Assembly: GCF_932526225.1 (NCBI RefSeq)
Contig: NC_064044.1
Span: 7,242,801-7,306,800 of the forward strand
Length of the DNA: 64,000 nucleotides
Source of the DNA: Nematostella vectensis
Lineage: Eukaryota > Cnidaria > Anthozoa > Actiniaria > Edwardsiidae
Direction: 5' to 3'
The translations under genes and the position numbers were made by a program. How positions within the stretch are numbered: position 1 is the stretch's first letter; each line of letters starts with the position of its first letter. This document shows positions 48,759 to 59,579 of the stretch, in pieces. The notes under the pieces are model-generated. The model saw only the letters and a list, made by a program, of their open reading frames with translations, was not told the origin of the DNA and did no database searches.

Positions 48759-51700
48759 TTACTCCAATCTGCAATAGAAAAAAAAAAAAAGAAACACATT
48801 TAGTTATAAGAACAGGGGTAAAGGCAGGGCCGTAGCAGGGGGTGGGGCACTGGGGGCATGTGCTCCCCCCAATATTTTCAAATATAATAAAGAAAAAACC
48901 AGTAGGGGCGTGGCTTTGCCCCCTATTGTTTTCCTAATGTTTCTGTATCCAGAGAGATGCATACTCCCTGGAATCATACATATGGCTATTCCCTTTCATA
49001 GCCGTAGCAGGCCTCGAATTATTGGGGGGGGGGAGGGCACGATACAGATAAATCCACGAGCCAGGCGATCGGTACGCGGTGGCAAGATGTAGCAGATATG
49101 TTCTCAACCATGAAAAACTGGCCATTTCTTATTGACGAAAATCAACCAAATCTTAGACTATTTACATACAATGTCTATTCCTGAGCATCCTGCTTCCAAT
49201 TCTTGATTTCATACCCTAACCCCCTCCCCAAAATTTTTACACAAAATGTATAAGAGCCTAAATCCGCAGATTTACAAGTATGTATCCAATAGATAGTAAA
49301 CCATGTTCGATATGTTATATCAGGACTAAAACAAGTGCATGGTGGTGGGGCTATAGGTAAAACAGTCAAATCATCATTGCAAAAGTTCGAGAACATAAGA
49401 GACATTTAATTTCTGAGAAGAATTTCCGAGAGAAAAGCTAAACTTTGAACATTTACCTTAGAGCCATGCGTGCCTGCCCCAGCTCTCTCATGACATATAT
49501 ACCCCTATAAAGCTTTGGGAATAAATTGTTGAATACTTACCCAAGGAGAGCACAAGCCAAAACAAAGAGGGCCATTGGGGCGGTGGCAGAAGCTATATAA
49601 AAAAGATATTTTTTCAATGTTGAAAAAGAAAGGAGTGTAAAATTGTAAAAAAATATTTTAAGAGGCATTGTCAGCAGTTTTACTTCTGGTCAATTATCTA
49701 ACAGTCTAGTTGCAAACTGAGGATTGGCTGAGGGGAGGGGGGTGGGTGGGCAGGGATAGGTACCATATGTAAAAAGCACTCTGGGGAGGGCTAGAAGCAA
49801 CTTTTGGAGCTAAAGTCAGCAGCATTTAAAAAAAAATAAACTGGAGGTGATGCTACAAGTAGTTTTGCTCGGGTTTTAGTGGAATTGTGTGCAAAAAACA
49901 AGCTTATTCAGGAAATATTGAATTATGGGGATTCTAACTATATTTTCAGTGTATATCTTCAGGATAAATAAAGTATTTGATCAGTTTCGAAACCCTGTTT
50001 CATGGAGCGATGATAACTCTTTTTGGCAGATATTATTTTCTATACAGGAAAGGTAAAACACATTCTGCTCCAAGAAGAAAAATGGCTTTGCGATAAAACT
50101 TGCCATGTGTGTCGTAGAGCTAATAAGAAAGAAACAAGCGGGAGTTTTTTTCCCGAAATTCTATAATACAAACGCATGATTTTTCTCTCTGATATTTTAA
50201 TTTTTTTAAATTGCTCTATTTTCACCAAAAAAATGTTTAAAAAAAAAACTCCTGCTAGATTCTTTGTTTTATCATTGTGATCGAATATTGCTAAAACAAT
50301 TCTTAATATTATTAAAAGCGTGTGTAAAAAAATGCAAATATAGTTAAAAAGGGAAACATGCTATTTAATTTAATTAACACCTTCAGCTGTCAATCTCATC
50401 AACCACCCTTTTTCAAACTGATCTTTAGTAGTTATTCTTTCTATATCTGTAGTCAGTTTTGACCAATTTCGTGGCAGTTCAATTTTTTAACAAGCTCAAA
50501 ATTTCCTTGTCTTGGTTAAGGCCTCTTACCTGCAGCCATGGTCGTTGCAGCAGGACCTGATAAAATAAAAATATACAATAGACTATGAGAAGCCAGATCA
50601 AGATGGATAGCAACTCTAAAAAGCTCAAGGGAGTAAAACAGCCTATAATTGGGCTGATCACAATTCTAAAGGCTATGGAACTTGAGGGGTTTTACTGTAT
50701 TTCTCAGTCTGCTATTGGGGTATGGTAAAAGGCCGAGCCATAGTAAGATCTGATATAAATTTTGCTTACTTTTTTTACTTATTTCAACTTACCTGTTGCT
50801 GGTGCATAAGTGGTGGGAGCCATTGCTGAGGATTAACAGAGGCATTGTTAATCACCTTTCTTTGGGGGAGAAATATTAATTATAATAAACAATATTGTTT
50901 GACAAAATATTGTAATTTCAGATTCAACTGTCCTATTATGTTTCAGTGTAGAAAAACTGCATCTATCGGTGGGTCTGCAAAGCTGTGATACTTACTCATA
51001 TTGCTTGCAGCTGCAAAAATAATAATAAAAAAGAATTAGTTTCCTGAATTGAGTATTCATAAGTTTACAACATTCATGTGTTTTTAATCACCATTAAATA
51101 AAGTCTCTATAAAAAAAAGTTAATTATTGTTAATCACCTTTCTAGGATAATAGTGCCTTTAGATTTCTCAAGGCAAATTTTCTAAAAAATCAATATATAC
51201 TGTATTCTCCCGCATTAGCAATCTTGGTACTTCTGATACATTCACTGGATTTTCTCAAGATTTTTTCTGCAGCGAAGTTGACAACTATGATAGAGGCATA
51301 GTAGGATCTGATATAAATTGTGCTTACTTTCTTACTTATGTCAAATAACCTGATGTTGTTGATGTTGGTTGTCATTTGATATTTAAGTCCCTTACCTGAA
51401 GCCATGGTTCAGGTAAGGGACTTAAAAATGCAATATATTATGAGAAGCCAGATCAAGATGGATAAAAAGACTCAGAAAGAAAATCTCAAGGGAATAAACA
51501 GCCTGTAATTGGGCTGATCACAATTCTAAAGGCTTTACTCCAAACATATTAAACTTGAGGGGTTTTACTGTTTCTCAGTCTGTTATTGGGGTATGGTATA
51601 GGGCAGAGCAATAGTAAGATCTCTACTTTCTTACTTATGTCAACTTACCTGTTGCTGGTGCAGCAGTGCTGGGAGCCATTGCTGAGGATTAACAGAGGCA

Positions 51701-52717
51701 TTATTAATTACCTTTTCTTGGGGAAAATATACACGTTTTAATTGTTTCACTAAGTATTGTTATTTTAAATTCCACTGTCCTATCATGTTTCAGTGTAGAA
51801 AAACTGCATCTACAGGCCCGTACCCAGAGGGGGTGCATGGGGTGCAAACGCCCACTCCCCCCCCCCCCCTCACAACGGCCGAAGGTCCACTTTCGGTTCT
51901 CAATAGGCGTGCTAATTGTAGACAAACTATAAAGCATACGCTAGATCACTCGGGTATTTAGCCAAACCCGACAATAAACGTCCCGTGGAGATACTGCAAA
52001 GGCATAAAACATCCCTCTTTGTTCTTTCGAGGGTGGTCAGATTTTTATCAGAAAACTCCCCCCCCCCCCCCCCACCCCGGAAAAATCAGGTCCACTTTTT
52101 CGGATTCCGCACCCCCCTTCCCAAAAGAAAAATCCTGCGTACGGGCCTGATCTATCGGTGGGTCTGCAAAGCTGTAATACTTACTAGCATTGCCTGCCGC
52201 CCGTTTTTCTGAATTGAGTATTCATAAGTTTACAGCATTAAAATAGTTAATTATTGCATTTTTCACACTTCTAACCAGATTACCAGGAATCATGGTATTG
52301 AAAGGCAAAGATTAAGCCTTCACTTACATAGAGTCTTGTTCTCCAAAATATCTGTGGGCACTGCAGTCGTTGTATTTTCTGAGTGTACCAGAGCAACTAG
52401 TGACAAAAAATATATGATTTAAATAGTTCCAGGGGACTTCCAAAGTTAGGATAACAAGAATATGCTTGAGTATGGTACTTTAGTAATATAATGGGTAAAA
52501 AGATGCAAAATTTAACCTTTTTGGGATGAGAATGAAACTCGTTGTGAGCTAGACTATTTGTAATTTATGGGAGCCCCCCCCCCCCCCCCCCCCCCAGTAA
52601 TGAGTTCCCTTATCAACAATGGAAAGCCAAGCCTTGTTATAAGGCCATGAGGGAAAATAGACAAACTTGCATACCTCCAGCTAGGAAGACAAGGCAAGCT
52701 ATGACAATCTGGTTCAT
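48759..52717 (-). CDS. Family gene 3: secreted Ala/Thr-rich glycoprotein precursor with duplicated exon block
   Basis: Minus-strand exons: 52675-52717 (signal peptide MNQIVIACLVFLAG), 52328-52396 (sequons NTT and NKT), then two versions of the downstream block. The distal block has a doubtful 9-nt exon ending at 52185, a good 33-nt exon 51649-51681, and a donor-only remnant at 51396. The proximal block is complete: 50996-51010, 50793-50825, 50530-50556. Then come 49541-49592 (hydrophobic tail) and 48759-48768 (LE and stop). The shortest complete path gives about 82 codons; including 51649-51681 adds 11 codons in frame. The hydrophobic exon matches gene 1 (52 nt), while the last exon and exons 1-2 match gene 2, so the gene is a mosaic. 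Confidence 0.65.
51382..51426. repeat. Perfect 19-bp palindrome at a splice donor in gene 3
   Basis: TTTAAGTCCCTTACCTGAA and its exact complement TTCAGGTAAGGGACTTAAA flank a 7-nt centre, GCCATGG. The minus-strand exon donor CAG|GTAAGGG is one arm, while the normal acceptor side of this exon has been replaced by the other arm. Confidence 0.85.
51813..52149. mobile_element. MITE, 5-bp target duplication (CAGGCCCG family)
   Basis: The 337-bp element has ends CAGGCCCGTACCCAG and CTGCGTACGGGCCTG and is flanked by ATCTA (51808-51812 and 52150-52154). The matching places in units 1 and 2 and in the other block of gene 3 (for example about 50965 and 41595) are uninterrupted (CTGCATCTATCGGTG). These are true empty sites. 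It contains long poly-C runs, where the assembly may be unreliable. Confidence 0.85.
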
Positions 52718-53429
52718 CTGAAAAGACACAATTCAGACAATGTTGCAGGAAGTTTTATTATAATCTAAGAGCAATTTCAGACAAAGCAATTTCTTAAACC
52801 AAGTGACCTATAACGTCATTGACATTGACTGACACTCTGTCATCGAGGCGAGTGGTTGAGTAGTGTATATTGCCTGAGTATCATGGCCTTTGTTTTGTTC
52901 GTTTATTTTGATACTTTAAAACATGTTTCCTTTCTCTTTCGCTTTGTCCATTCTGGTAATTCCACAAGGTTCATTACGAGCACTCCTGGGACTCTCAGCA
53001 CTCATTACGGGTCCTGAGATCATTTCGGGGCCTTTACAGAACTCCACCGATTGAAGACTACAAGAGCAGTTTAGTAGTTTATGTAACCCAAAGAAAACGT
53101 GTAGTAATAATAAAACACATAATAAGGCAAGTTGATTTCCCGTATGCAAACAAAGCTCGAGGTGCGCGGTGCAAGAGAGCATAAGATAAGAGAGGGACTA
53201 AACCACCGCCCCACCACTCAGAGGCGGGTTTAGGGGTGAGCCTAGCGGGCCCCGGCCCCCCTATTTTCAGTTTTTTTTTTGCTGAAAAAACAAGTAATAT
53301 AAGGAAATACACGGAAGAACATTGAATTCCCACCTACCTTTCTTGGAACCCTTGCTTTGCCCCCCCCCCCCTTTTGGAGCTCCTGGATATATGCTCCTTT
53401 TATATTGTCTTCGTATTTATACATCTCGC

Positions 53430-54305
53430 TAATAAGGTCAATTTTAGAAATACCGCCTCGCCCGTGTGGTCAGCCCTATCGGACTACATTGAGCATGTCA
53501 TTGAGGGTGTACAACGTAGAACCCTTCGCATCATACTCCCTGGCTTGAGTTATCAAGACTCTCTGGAAGTAACCGGCTTGCAGAACCTCTACACACGGTG
53601 TGGAGAGGCGTGTCACAAGTTTCCTCCGTCCACGCGCGAGTCAGAGCCCTTGAAATCCGTCCTTAGCGCGCACGGTATCCACCATCATGGGTATTCTCTC
53701 AGGTCAGGGAGTACCAATGCTCTTACCCCAAGGCCTCGCACAAACAGACTAAGCGATTTCTGTACTTCCAAATTTATAAATAGTAGTTTGTGTTTCTGAC
53801 TGATGCTTCTTATTCGGTTTATTGTAAATGAACTGCTAAAGGTTTTCAATAACTTTCGGTAACTACTTTATAGTACAATCAAGACTAAGTCAAGAAATAA
53901 AATCGTTCGGCAAATTTGGAGCCAATCTCTTGAACATTATTCCACCTGACATGCGTGATCTTTCTAAACCAAATTTTAATAAATATATACAATCATTATT
54001 ATTATAAATACTGAGAGTTAAGGATATTCATATTGATACGACAAACATATTATCTAAAATTTCCAAGATTTGACTTTTCCATAACTCCCTTCACACCCCG
54101 TATATATAAGACTATATTTGCATACCATTATATTTCATATATCATTATATTATTATTATTATTATTTGTAAATAGCTCTTCGTATTCATAAGTATTGTCA
54201 CCTTTTCGCTGCCCGCCTCGATGAGCTTTAGCTATTTGCGGGCAGCATTGCTGTAAACTGATTATTAAGCTGTTAATAAAGAATATTGATATTGATAATA
54301 AACAT
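53430..54305 (+). mobile_element. 5'-truncated LINE, duplicated copy
   Basis: Counterpart of 43545-44405, with an open frame to 53799 and a few substitutions. It sits in the first intron of gene 3 in antisense orientation. Confidence 0.7.
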
Positions 54306-55048
54306 GTCTATTTATTTATCCTACCCCCCCCGCGGGTCGCGTCCTGTAAATTATCGCGAAGAAAACAAATCCAACTTGAGTAAGCAAGATTAGCAAATAT
54401 ACTCACAGAAAGCTAAATCCCTGAATAGTTTGACTGTTTTGTTTGTTTGAGCGGCGAAATCAAGTCAAAAAGAGAGAAAAATAGCGACGAGCGATAAATC
54501 CATGGCAGTGAAACCGCGTTTGATTCAAATCCCGACTCCAGCTTGCATGTAGACATGTATATGTACATTAGTTATATAAACGTCTTTAAACAGAAACAAA
54601 GAAGTACAGTAATATCTCTTTATTTTCTCACTATTATAGAAGCTCATATACTTCGGCTTGCTGGCTGTGATCGTCACAAAAATGCATTCCCTCGCTACAC
54701 GGATAGTTTATGAAATAAACGGCTTTTTCTTGGATTCCTTCCTCAACATCGTATTGTGCGATATGTTACACGGTCAAAAACTTTCTACGCGAAAGGTTTT
54801 TCCTGCATGTTATCCAGTGTAACACCTCCTTAAAGCGAGGGGGTATGGTGAGTAAAAATCCTCACGCGCAGACGTGGTGGGAATCGACATGGCGTGCGTA
54901 TCTTATTCTCTCTTGTTGACATACAAACGCGCTACTCCGGAGCCCCTGGTGGAAAACTTGAACTTACAGTCTATTTGCGTCTTGTCATGAATTGTCCCTA
55001 AAGCTCAATACTCGCTTTCAGAGTTCATTTGGAAATACTTGAGCTTAC

Positions 55049-55350
55049 CTTTATGGTTTAAAATGAAAGAATTAAACGTAGAGAAAGCTTTGCTTCGTTT
55101 CCAACTGGCGCACCCAAACGGTCTAAATCCCGGAGGTCAGTGTGAGTAAAGGGTCGACTGCGAGATGGCTTTCTGCGCGTTACGACATTCGCTTGGAATG
55201 TGAGAGCTTACAGACAAAGTTGACACAAAGAGTGACATGTTCTTCATCTCGTTTTTGCTTCGTTTGCTTTGTTTGACTAATCCCGAGATGGCTTTCTGCT
55301 TTTGATGGGCATTTTATGCACGGCACGTGATTGGCTGATTCATATTGACG
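55049..55350 (-). promoter_or_regulatory. Gene 3 5' non-coding exon and rearranged promoter
   Basis: The exon donor lies at 55049. CACGTG (55324-55329) and ATTGG (55330-55334) lie about 100 bp further out than in genes 1 and 2, because a block at about 55178-55258, resembling DNA outside the gene 1 E-box (24.99-25.07 kb), is inserted between exon and E-box. The TGGCTTTCTGC word occurs twice as a result. Confidence 0.5.
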
Positions 55351-55733
55351 CGTTACGACATTCGCTCGTTTCTCAGTAACCAGGGAACCCGTTTGGTTAT
55401 TTTTTCCTAGGGAAAACATGTTAATCGAATTTTTTTACACTAACATTTTGCCTCAAGTTCGACAACGGGTTAAAATATAGCTCACTATTCTCTCATAACG
55501 GTCTTCTATAAACATTAACGCTTTTCTTTCAGATGCTCAGAAAAAAACTTCCGCATTCCTTATCGACTAAGTTTCTGAGTGTTTATTTTTCTCTTATTTC
55601 TCGTATTTGTTTGACTTTGTATGCCCGCTTAAAGGCTTTGCGAACAAAGGTTCAAGGTTGAAAATCAGAATCCCATCGATCTCGGAGTCGGGTCCTACTT
55701 TTCAGTAGTCCAATCTTTCATTGAAATCCTATC

Positions 55734-57200
55734 ACTTGTCTGTGGCATTTTGGAAGCGCGCGCAACATCGTTTGATTTTCATCGCTTGATTTTCTTGCGC
55801 TTGCGCTTCCGTTTGCACTTTTGCGTCCTAGTGAGAACCAGCCTTTAGCGCAAGTCCCCTTTTGGTCCCCGTTTTAGCGCTATTGGTGCTTCTAGTCCGG
55901 GGAGAAGGAGGGTGGGAGATAAGACCTTTTCGCGGTTTCTTGGGAGGCCTGGAATTGCACGTTTTCCAGGTTTTTCCGTCGAGGGATCATCATTAGATAT
56001 TGGAGGAGAGGGGCTAAAGGAAATTGTCTCGTGCATAAAATAAAGATATAAAAATCCAAGTCTATATCCTAGGCGGAACCCTGTTTTACCCTCACAGTCA
56101 AAACTGCGCATCTCTTGAGATTCCATGGACAGCTATATAGTTACGGGTCTCAGTTTTCAAAACACATAGTTCTAAGCCTACAAAAAAAAAAGGATTGAAG
56201 CTGGCTTCCAAATATGGTATGCAATGTCCTAATAAGGAATTGACCGAACGAGTTAAACAAAATAATTAAAAATAATTTCAAACAAAATAATTGAAATGCG
56301 TATGTTAATTGATATCCCGTAGCGAAAAACGGAAAGCGGCTTACGGACTCAAAACCGTTACAGAGGCCGTTTAAGAAATTTTTCTTTTGGCAGACAACAT
56401 AAGAAGAAACCGTTGTCGTTTTAGGGGTCTGGTACCGAGGAATTTTAGTTTCTTTTCAGATGCTTTCTCCATTCACTAAAAATGGTCAAGTCACTGTTTT
56501 TCTCTTCTGAATACAATTCATAAAGTTTGCGAAGCACCTGCGGTACGGCAACCTTAAAAATGACAAGAATCTCATGCAGTTTTTCCAAATAAGGAATATA
56601 TTAGTTTCCTTATATAGAAGTGACTGCGTCTGGGAAAAACGACAACTTTTGGCTAAATTTTCTTGATATGTTCCATGTGCCACCGGTACCTTTCGATACC
56701 ATTGGAACCTCTATAAAGCGACCGTCTTCGTGGGTGGCCGCTTAATAGATAAAGCTAAAAAAAGATAAATACTACTATAACTGAGTTGTTTGTTTTTTGC
56801 TTATAAAAGTTGACACCGAGATAAAAATTAGTCTTTTCATTTCTGTTTCTCTTTGCCGATATCTAACCAAAACAATTCTAGTAGCTAACACTCAGATTGT
56901 TGCCGTCTTTTTCCATCCAGTTTCGTGATCCTTAGAGTTATTGACTTTGATCTTAACAGGTGGAATTCAGGGCATTTCACGAACCAGCGACCCGTGAAAA
57001 ACATTTGCAACTAACACGAAAAACGCAGGTGTTCTCATGGTGGTTTGATTATTTTGCTTTGTCGGAACACTTATTTTGAATTCCCGGGATAAATTGGGAA
57101 AAATAATATACAGGGAAAACAGAGAAATAAGCCAAAGACTTGGAAGTTTTCGCGCGTTTTTCTACGAGGTGGTTTTTCATAGAATGTCGTTTTCTCGGAA
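55734..57200. other. Intergenic region between gene 3 and jun
   Basis: Upstream of gene 3 and of jun, so it may hold regulatory DNA for both. No exon, RNA gene or intact element was recognised. A fragment near 56700-56750 (CCTCTATAAAGCG, CCGCTTAATAG) resembles termini of the mariner-like MITE at 2302. Confidence 0.45.
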
Positions 57201-57229
57201 ATGTCTTGGATTGGCCAAGCACTCCGGGG

Positions 57230-57386
57230 TATCAGCCAATAAGCGGCTTACCAGGTGATGTAATGTGTTTATGCACGGGGTGACTTCATTTCGAAAAATT
57301 GCAGGTGTTGCTAGCGGCTTCAGTGCCTCGGAAAATTCCTCCATTTAAAAACAGAAACTCGGGAAGGACAGGGCAATAGGACTAAA
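57230..57386 (+). promoter_or_regulatory. jun proximal promoter
   Basis: Upstream of the start codon lie, in order, CCAAT (57236-57240), TGATGTAA (57256-57263, ATF/CRE-like), TGACTTCA (57281-57288, one mismatch from the CRE TGACGTCA) and a TATA-like TTTAAAAA (57344-57351). In vertebrates c-Jun regulates its own gene through similar sites. The role here is inferred. Confidence 0.5.
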
Positions 57387-58418
57387 ATGGGGGACCACCA
57401 TTTGTATGGGAATTACGATAACATGGAAGTGCTATTCTATGAGCAGAATTCCCACATGGTCGGTCACCACAACAAATATGACAAGAACTCCATGCGACTG
57501 AACCTCCGTCCTCCAGGAATGACAGGTCAGGAGAACTTCAGACCCAGCGCTAGTAGAAACTTGTTCTCAAATTCTCCCGACTTAGGGACTTTCAAAATCG
57601 TTACCCCTGACCTTGAAAAGTTTATCGGGAATAATACTGGCTTGACGCCGAAAGGGAACCCTATACAGCTGCCGTCTCCCGAGTTTCCGTTATTTAGTTT
57701 AGTGTCGCCGGAGTTTGACAGGATTCTACAAAGTATACAAAACAAGACCCCTACGCCAACTCGCGTACTTAAAGAAGGAAACACTGTAGCGCGGCAGAGG
57801 GAGGTTTACGTGCAGGGATTTGCGGAGGCTCTGCAACACATACACGATACACAGAACAACAGTTCCAGTGAGCAGTCTGTGGCTGTTAAAGTAAACCATG
57901 AAAGCGCCCCTTCGCAAGACACTTATAGTATTCACAGCTATCAGCACGCTCCCCAGGAGAGCACGTGTGACTTGGAATCCATGCATTACTCGGGAAGTAT
58001 TGGGACTGTGTCGATGCATCAGGACTTACACCAGGAAATGGCTGAACACAGTAGTAGTTCGTTTAGCGATCATATGACAAGCGAGGTAACATTTAAATAC
58101 GAGGAGCAAGCAGCGCCTCCGCATAATTCGGGGTTGGGTGGGCTTCCGCTTCCACCAATAGACTTAGAACTTCAAGAGATTGTTAAACGCGAGCGCAAAA
58201 AACAAAAAAATAGAGTTGCCGCGTCGAAATGTCGCCGCAAGAAACTCGAGCGCGAGGCGCAACTTGAAGTGCGCGTGCAACAGTTAAAGGAAAAGAGTAT
58301 TGAACTAAATGCTGTTGCCAGCGCCCTGCGGCAACAAGTCGGTGAGTTGAAGCAACGCGTGTTAGAACATGTAGCCTTCGGCTGCCAGTTGCCTGCTGTA
58401 ACGAACTCTGCATATTGA
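57387..58418 (+). CDS. jun: Jun-family bZIP transcription factor (AP-1), intronless
   Basis: 343 codons in one exon. The basic region (residues 268-290: ERKKQKNRVAASKCRRKKLE with the invariant N-x-x-AASKCR) is followed by a zipper with leucines at 293, 300, 307, 314 and 321. The C-terminal HV-x-x-GCQL matches Jun proteins. The N-terminal half has a JNK-target-like motif SPDLGTFKIVTPDLEKFI (63-80), a second similar motif (97-114), TPTPT (121-125), and the conserved YVQGFAEALQHIH (141-153). Jun dimerises with Jun, Fos or ATF partners and binds AP-1/CRE sites in the nucleus. The start ATG follows a promoter with CCAAT and AP-1-like sites. An AATAAA at 58797-58802 ends the transcript. The gene is intact, and the single exon is typical of animal jun genes. 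Confidence 0.95.
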   Translation: MGDHHLYGNYDNMEVLFYEQNSHMVGHHNKYDKNSMRLNLRPPGMTGQENFRPSASRNLFSNSPDLGTFKIVTPDLEKFIGNNTGLTPKGNPIQLPSPEFPLFSLVSPEFDRILQSIQNKTPTPTRVLKEGNTVARQREVYVQGFAEALQHIHDTQNNSSSEQSVAVKVNHESAPSQDTYSIHSYQHAPQESTCDLESMHYSGSIGTVSMHQDLHQEMAEHSSSSFSDHMTSEVTFKYEEQAAPPHNSGLGGLPLPPIDLELQEIVKRERKKQKNRVAASKCRRKKLEREAQLEVRVQQLKEKSIELNAVASALRQQVGELKQRVLEHVAFGCQLPAVTNSAY

Positions 58419-58796
58419 GTTAAACAGGGCGTTATTTGTACAAGCGATCTCGGGTCCCATCCAGAGAGGGCAGGTCCCCATCACCTGGCAGCGAGAGAAC
58501 ACGAGCCAAAGTCGTCCACAGGAATTTTGTGGTCGCAACAGAACTAATTTGATGAAGGGAATAAGGCTTACGCCTTATCATACCATATTTGAACCTTGCA
58601 TTGAGTTGTACTTTAATAGAAATGCACCTCTAGGGATTGTGTGTCACGGGATAAGATGTTATTTGAAGCTATGTCGCGTCCCCTCTAAGCAGAACAAGAA
58701 CTTTATTCGCGCGCTGCGCGCCCTTATTGGCGAATTCAGTTCAAAGATGGACATTATATGGAAACTATGTAAGTTTTAACTTTGGAAATACGTTGA

Positions 58797-58802
58797 ATAA
58801 AT
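58797..58802 (+). terminator. jun poly(A) signal
   Basis: AATAAA within AATAAATAAATAAA, about 380 bp after the stop codon. The 3' UTR between 58419 and here shows no long open frame. Confidence 0.7.
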
Positions 58803-59579
58803 AAATAAAAGACCCTTAGTTAAAAGTACATATAATATTGGTATTCTTGAAGTTACCTGAGGTCCAAAAAGACAATAGGGTTCTTTTATTTCAAATGTTA
58901 GAGGGTTGCTGAGAAAAGAGGGTAAAAAGGGCTAAAAATGCTGGCTATTTCTCCGCGTGCATGGTTTCGAGCATTTTTCGCATTTTCGGACCGTTCCACC
59001 TGCACGCATCCCTGGATGCTCACTGGGCGTAACGCGGGCCACCTGTGGCACGTAAGCTCTTGCGCACTGACGGGTGGTCTGTGGTGCCGCATGAGAGAGC
59101 CGAGGACTAAGCGCACTTTATCAGGATACAGATCTTGAATTTTAATAATAGCTTTACCTAACTACATTCAATAGCCTAAAGGGGACTAAAGAATTCAAGT
59201 GAGCCAAAGCAACAACAACAAGAAAAGATAAACAGTAAATTGACAGAAAGATAGATAGGATTGTCAACCCATCTTTCTGTGAATAGACAGAGAACTATAT
59301 CTTTCTTTGAAATCTCAAAGTATTTGCTTAGGGGGGGGGGGGGGGGGGAGGAGGGGGGAGTTATGTCATGTTCCAGGCGAGGCACTTTAAATTGGGCTTC
59401 CTGTGGTTGATAAGAATTGTGACGTCACAAGGAGCCATCCCACCCCATTTCATGATTGGCTCTCCCCATTCCTCACTGCCTCACACATCAAGCCCAACAG
59501 ACTCAGGGATTTTTTTCACAGACAAACACGCTAAGCATATAGGGAATTAATCTCATGAATATTTTTTTTGTGCTTGGAT

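Larger units (their letters stand above)
46782..55733. repeat. Tandem duplication unit 3 (about 8.95 kb)
   Basis: Direct copy of unit 2, with a replaced section. About 49600-50830 matches gene 1 DNA (20.48-21.78 kb) far better than gene 2 DNA. It carries gene 3, the shared MITE and LINE insertions, and a private MITE at 51813-52149. Confidence 0.85.

Noticed and set aside
52185-52193. A 9-nt exon in gene 3
   Set aside because: The donor is good, but the acceptor (GGGCGGCAG) lacks a pyrimidine tract. It is mentioned in the gene entry but not counted as supported.
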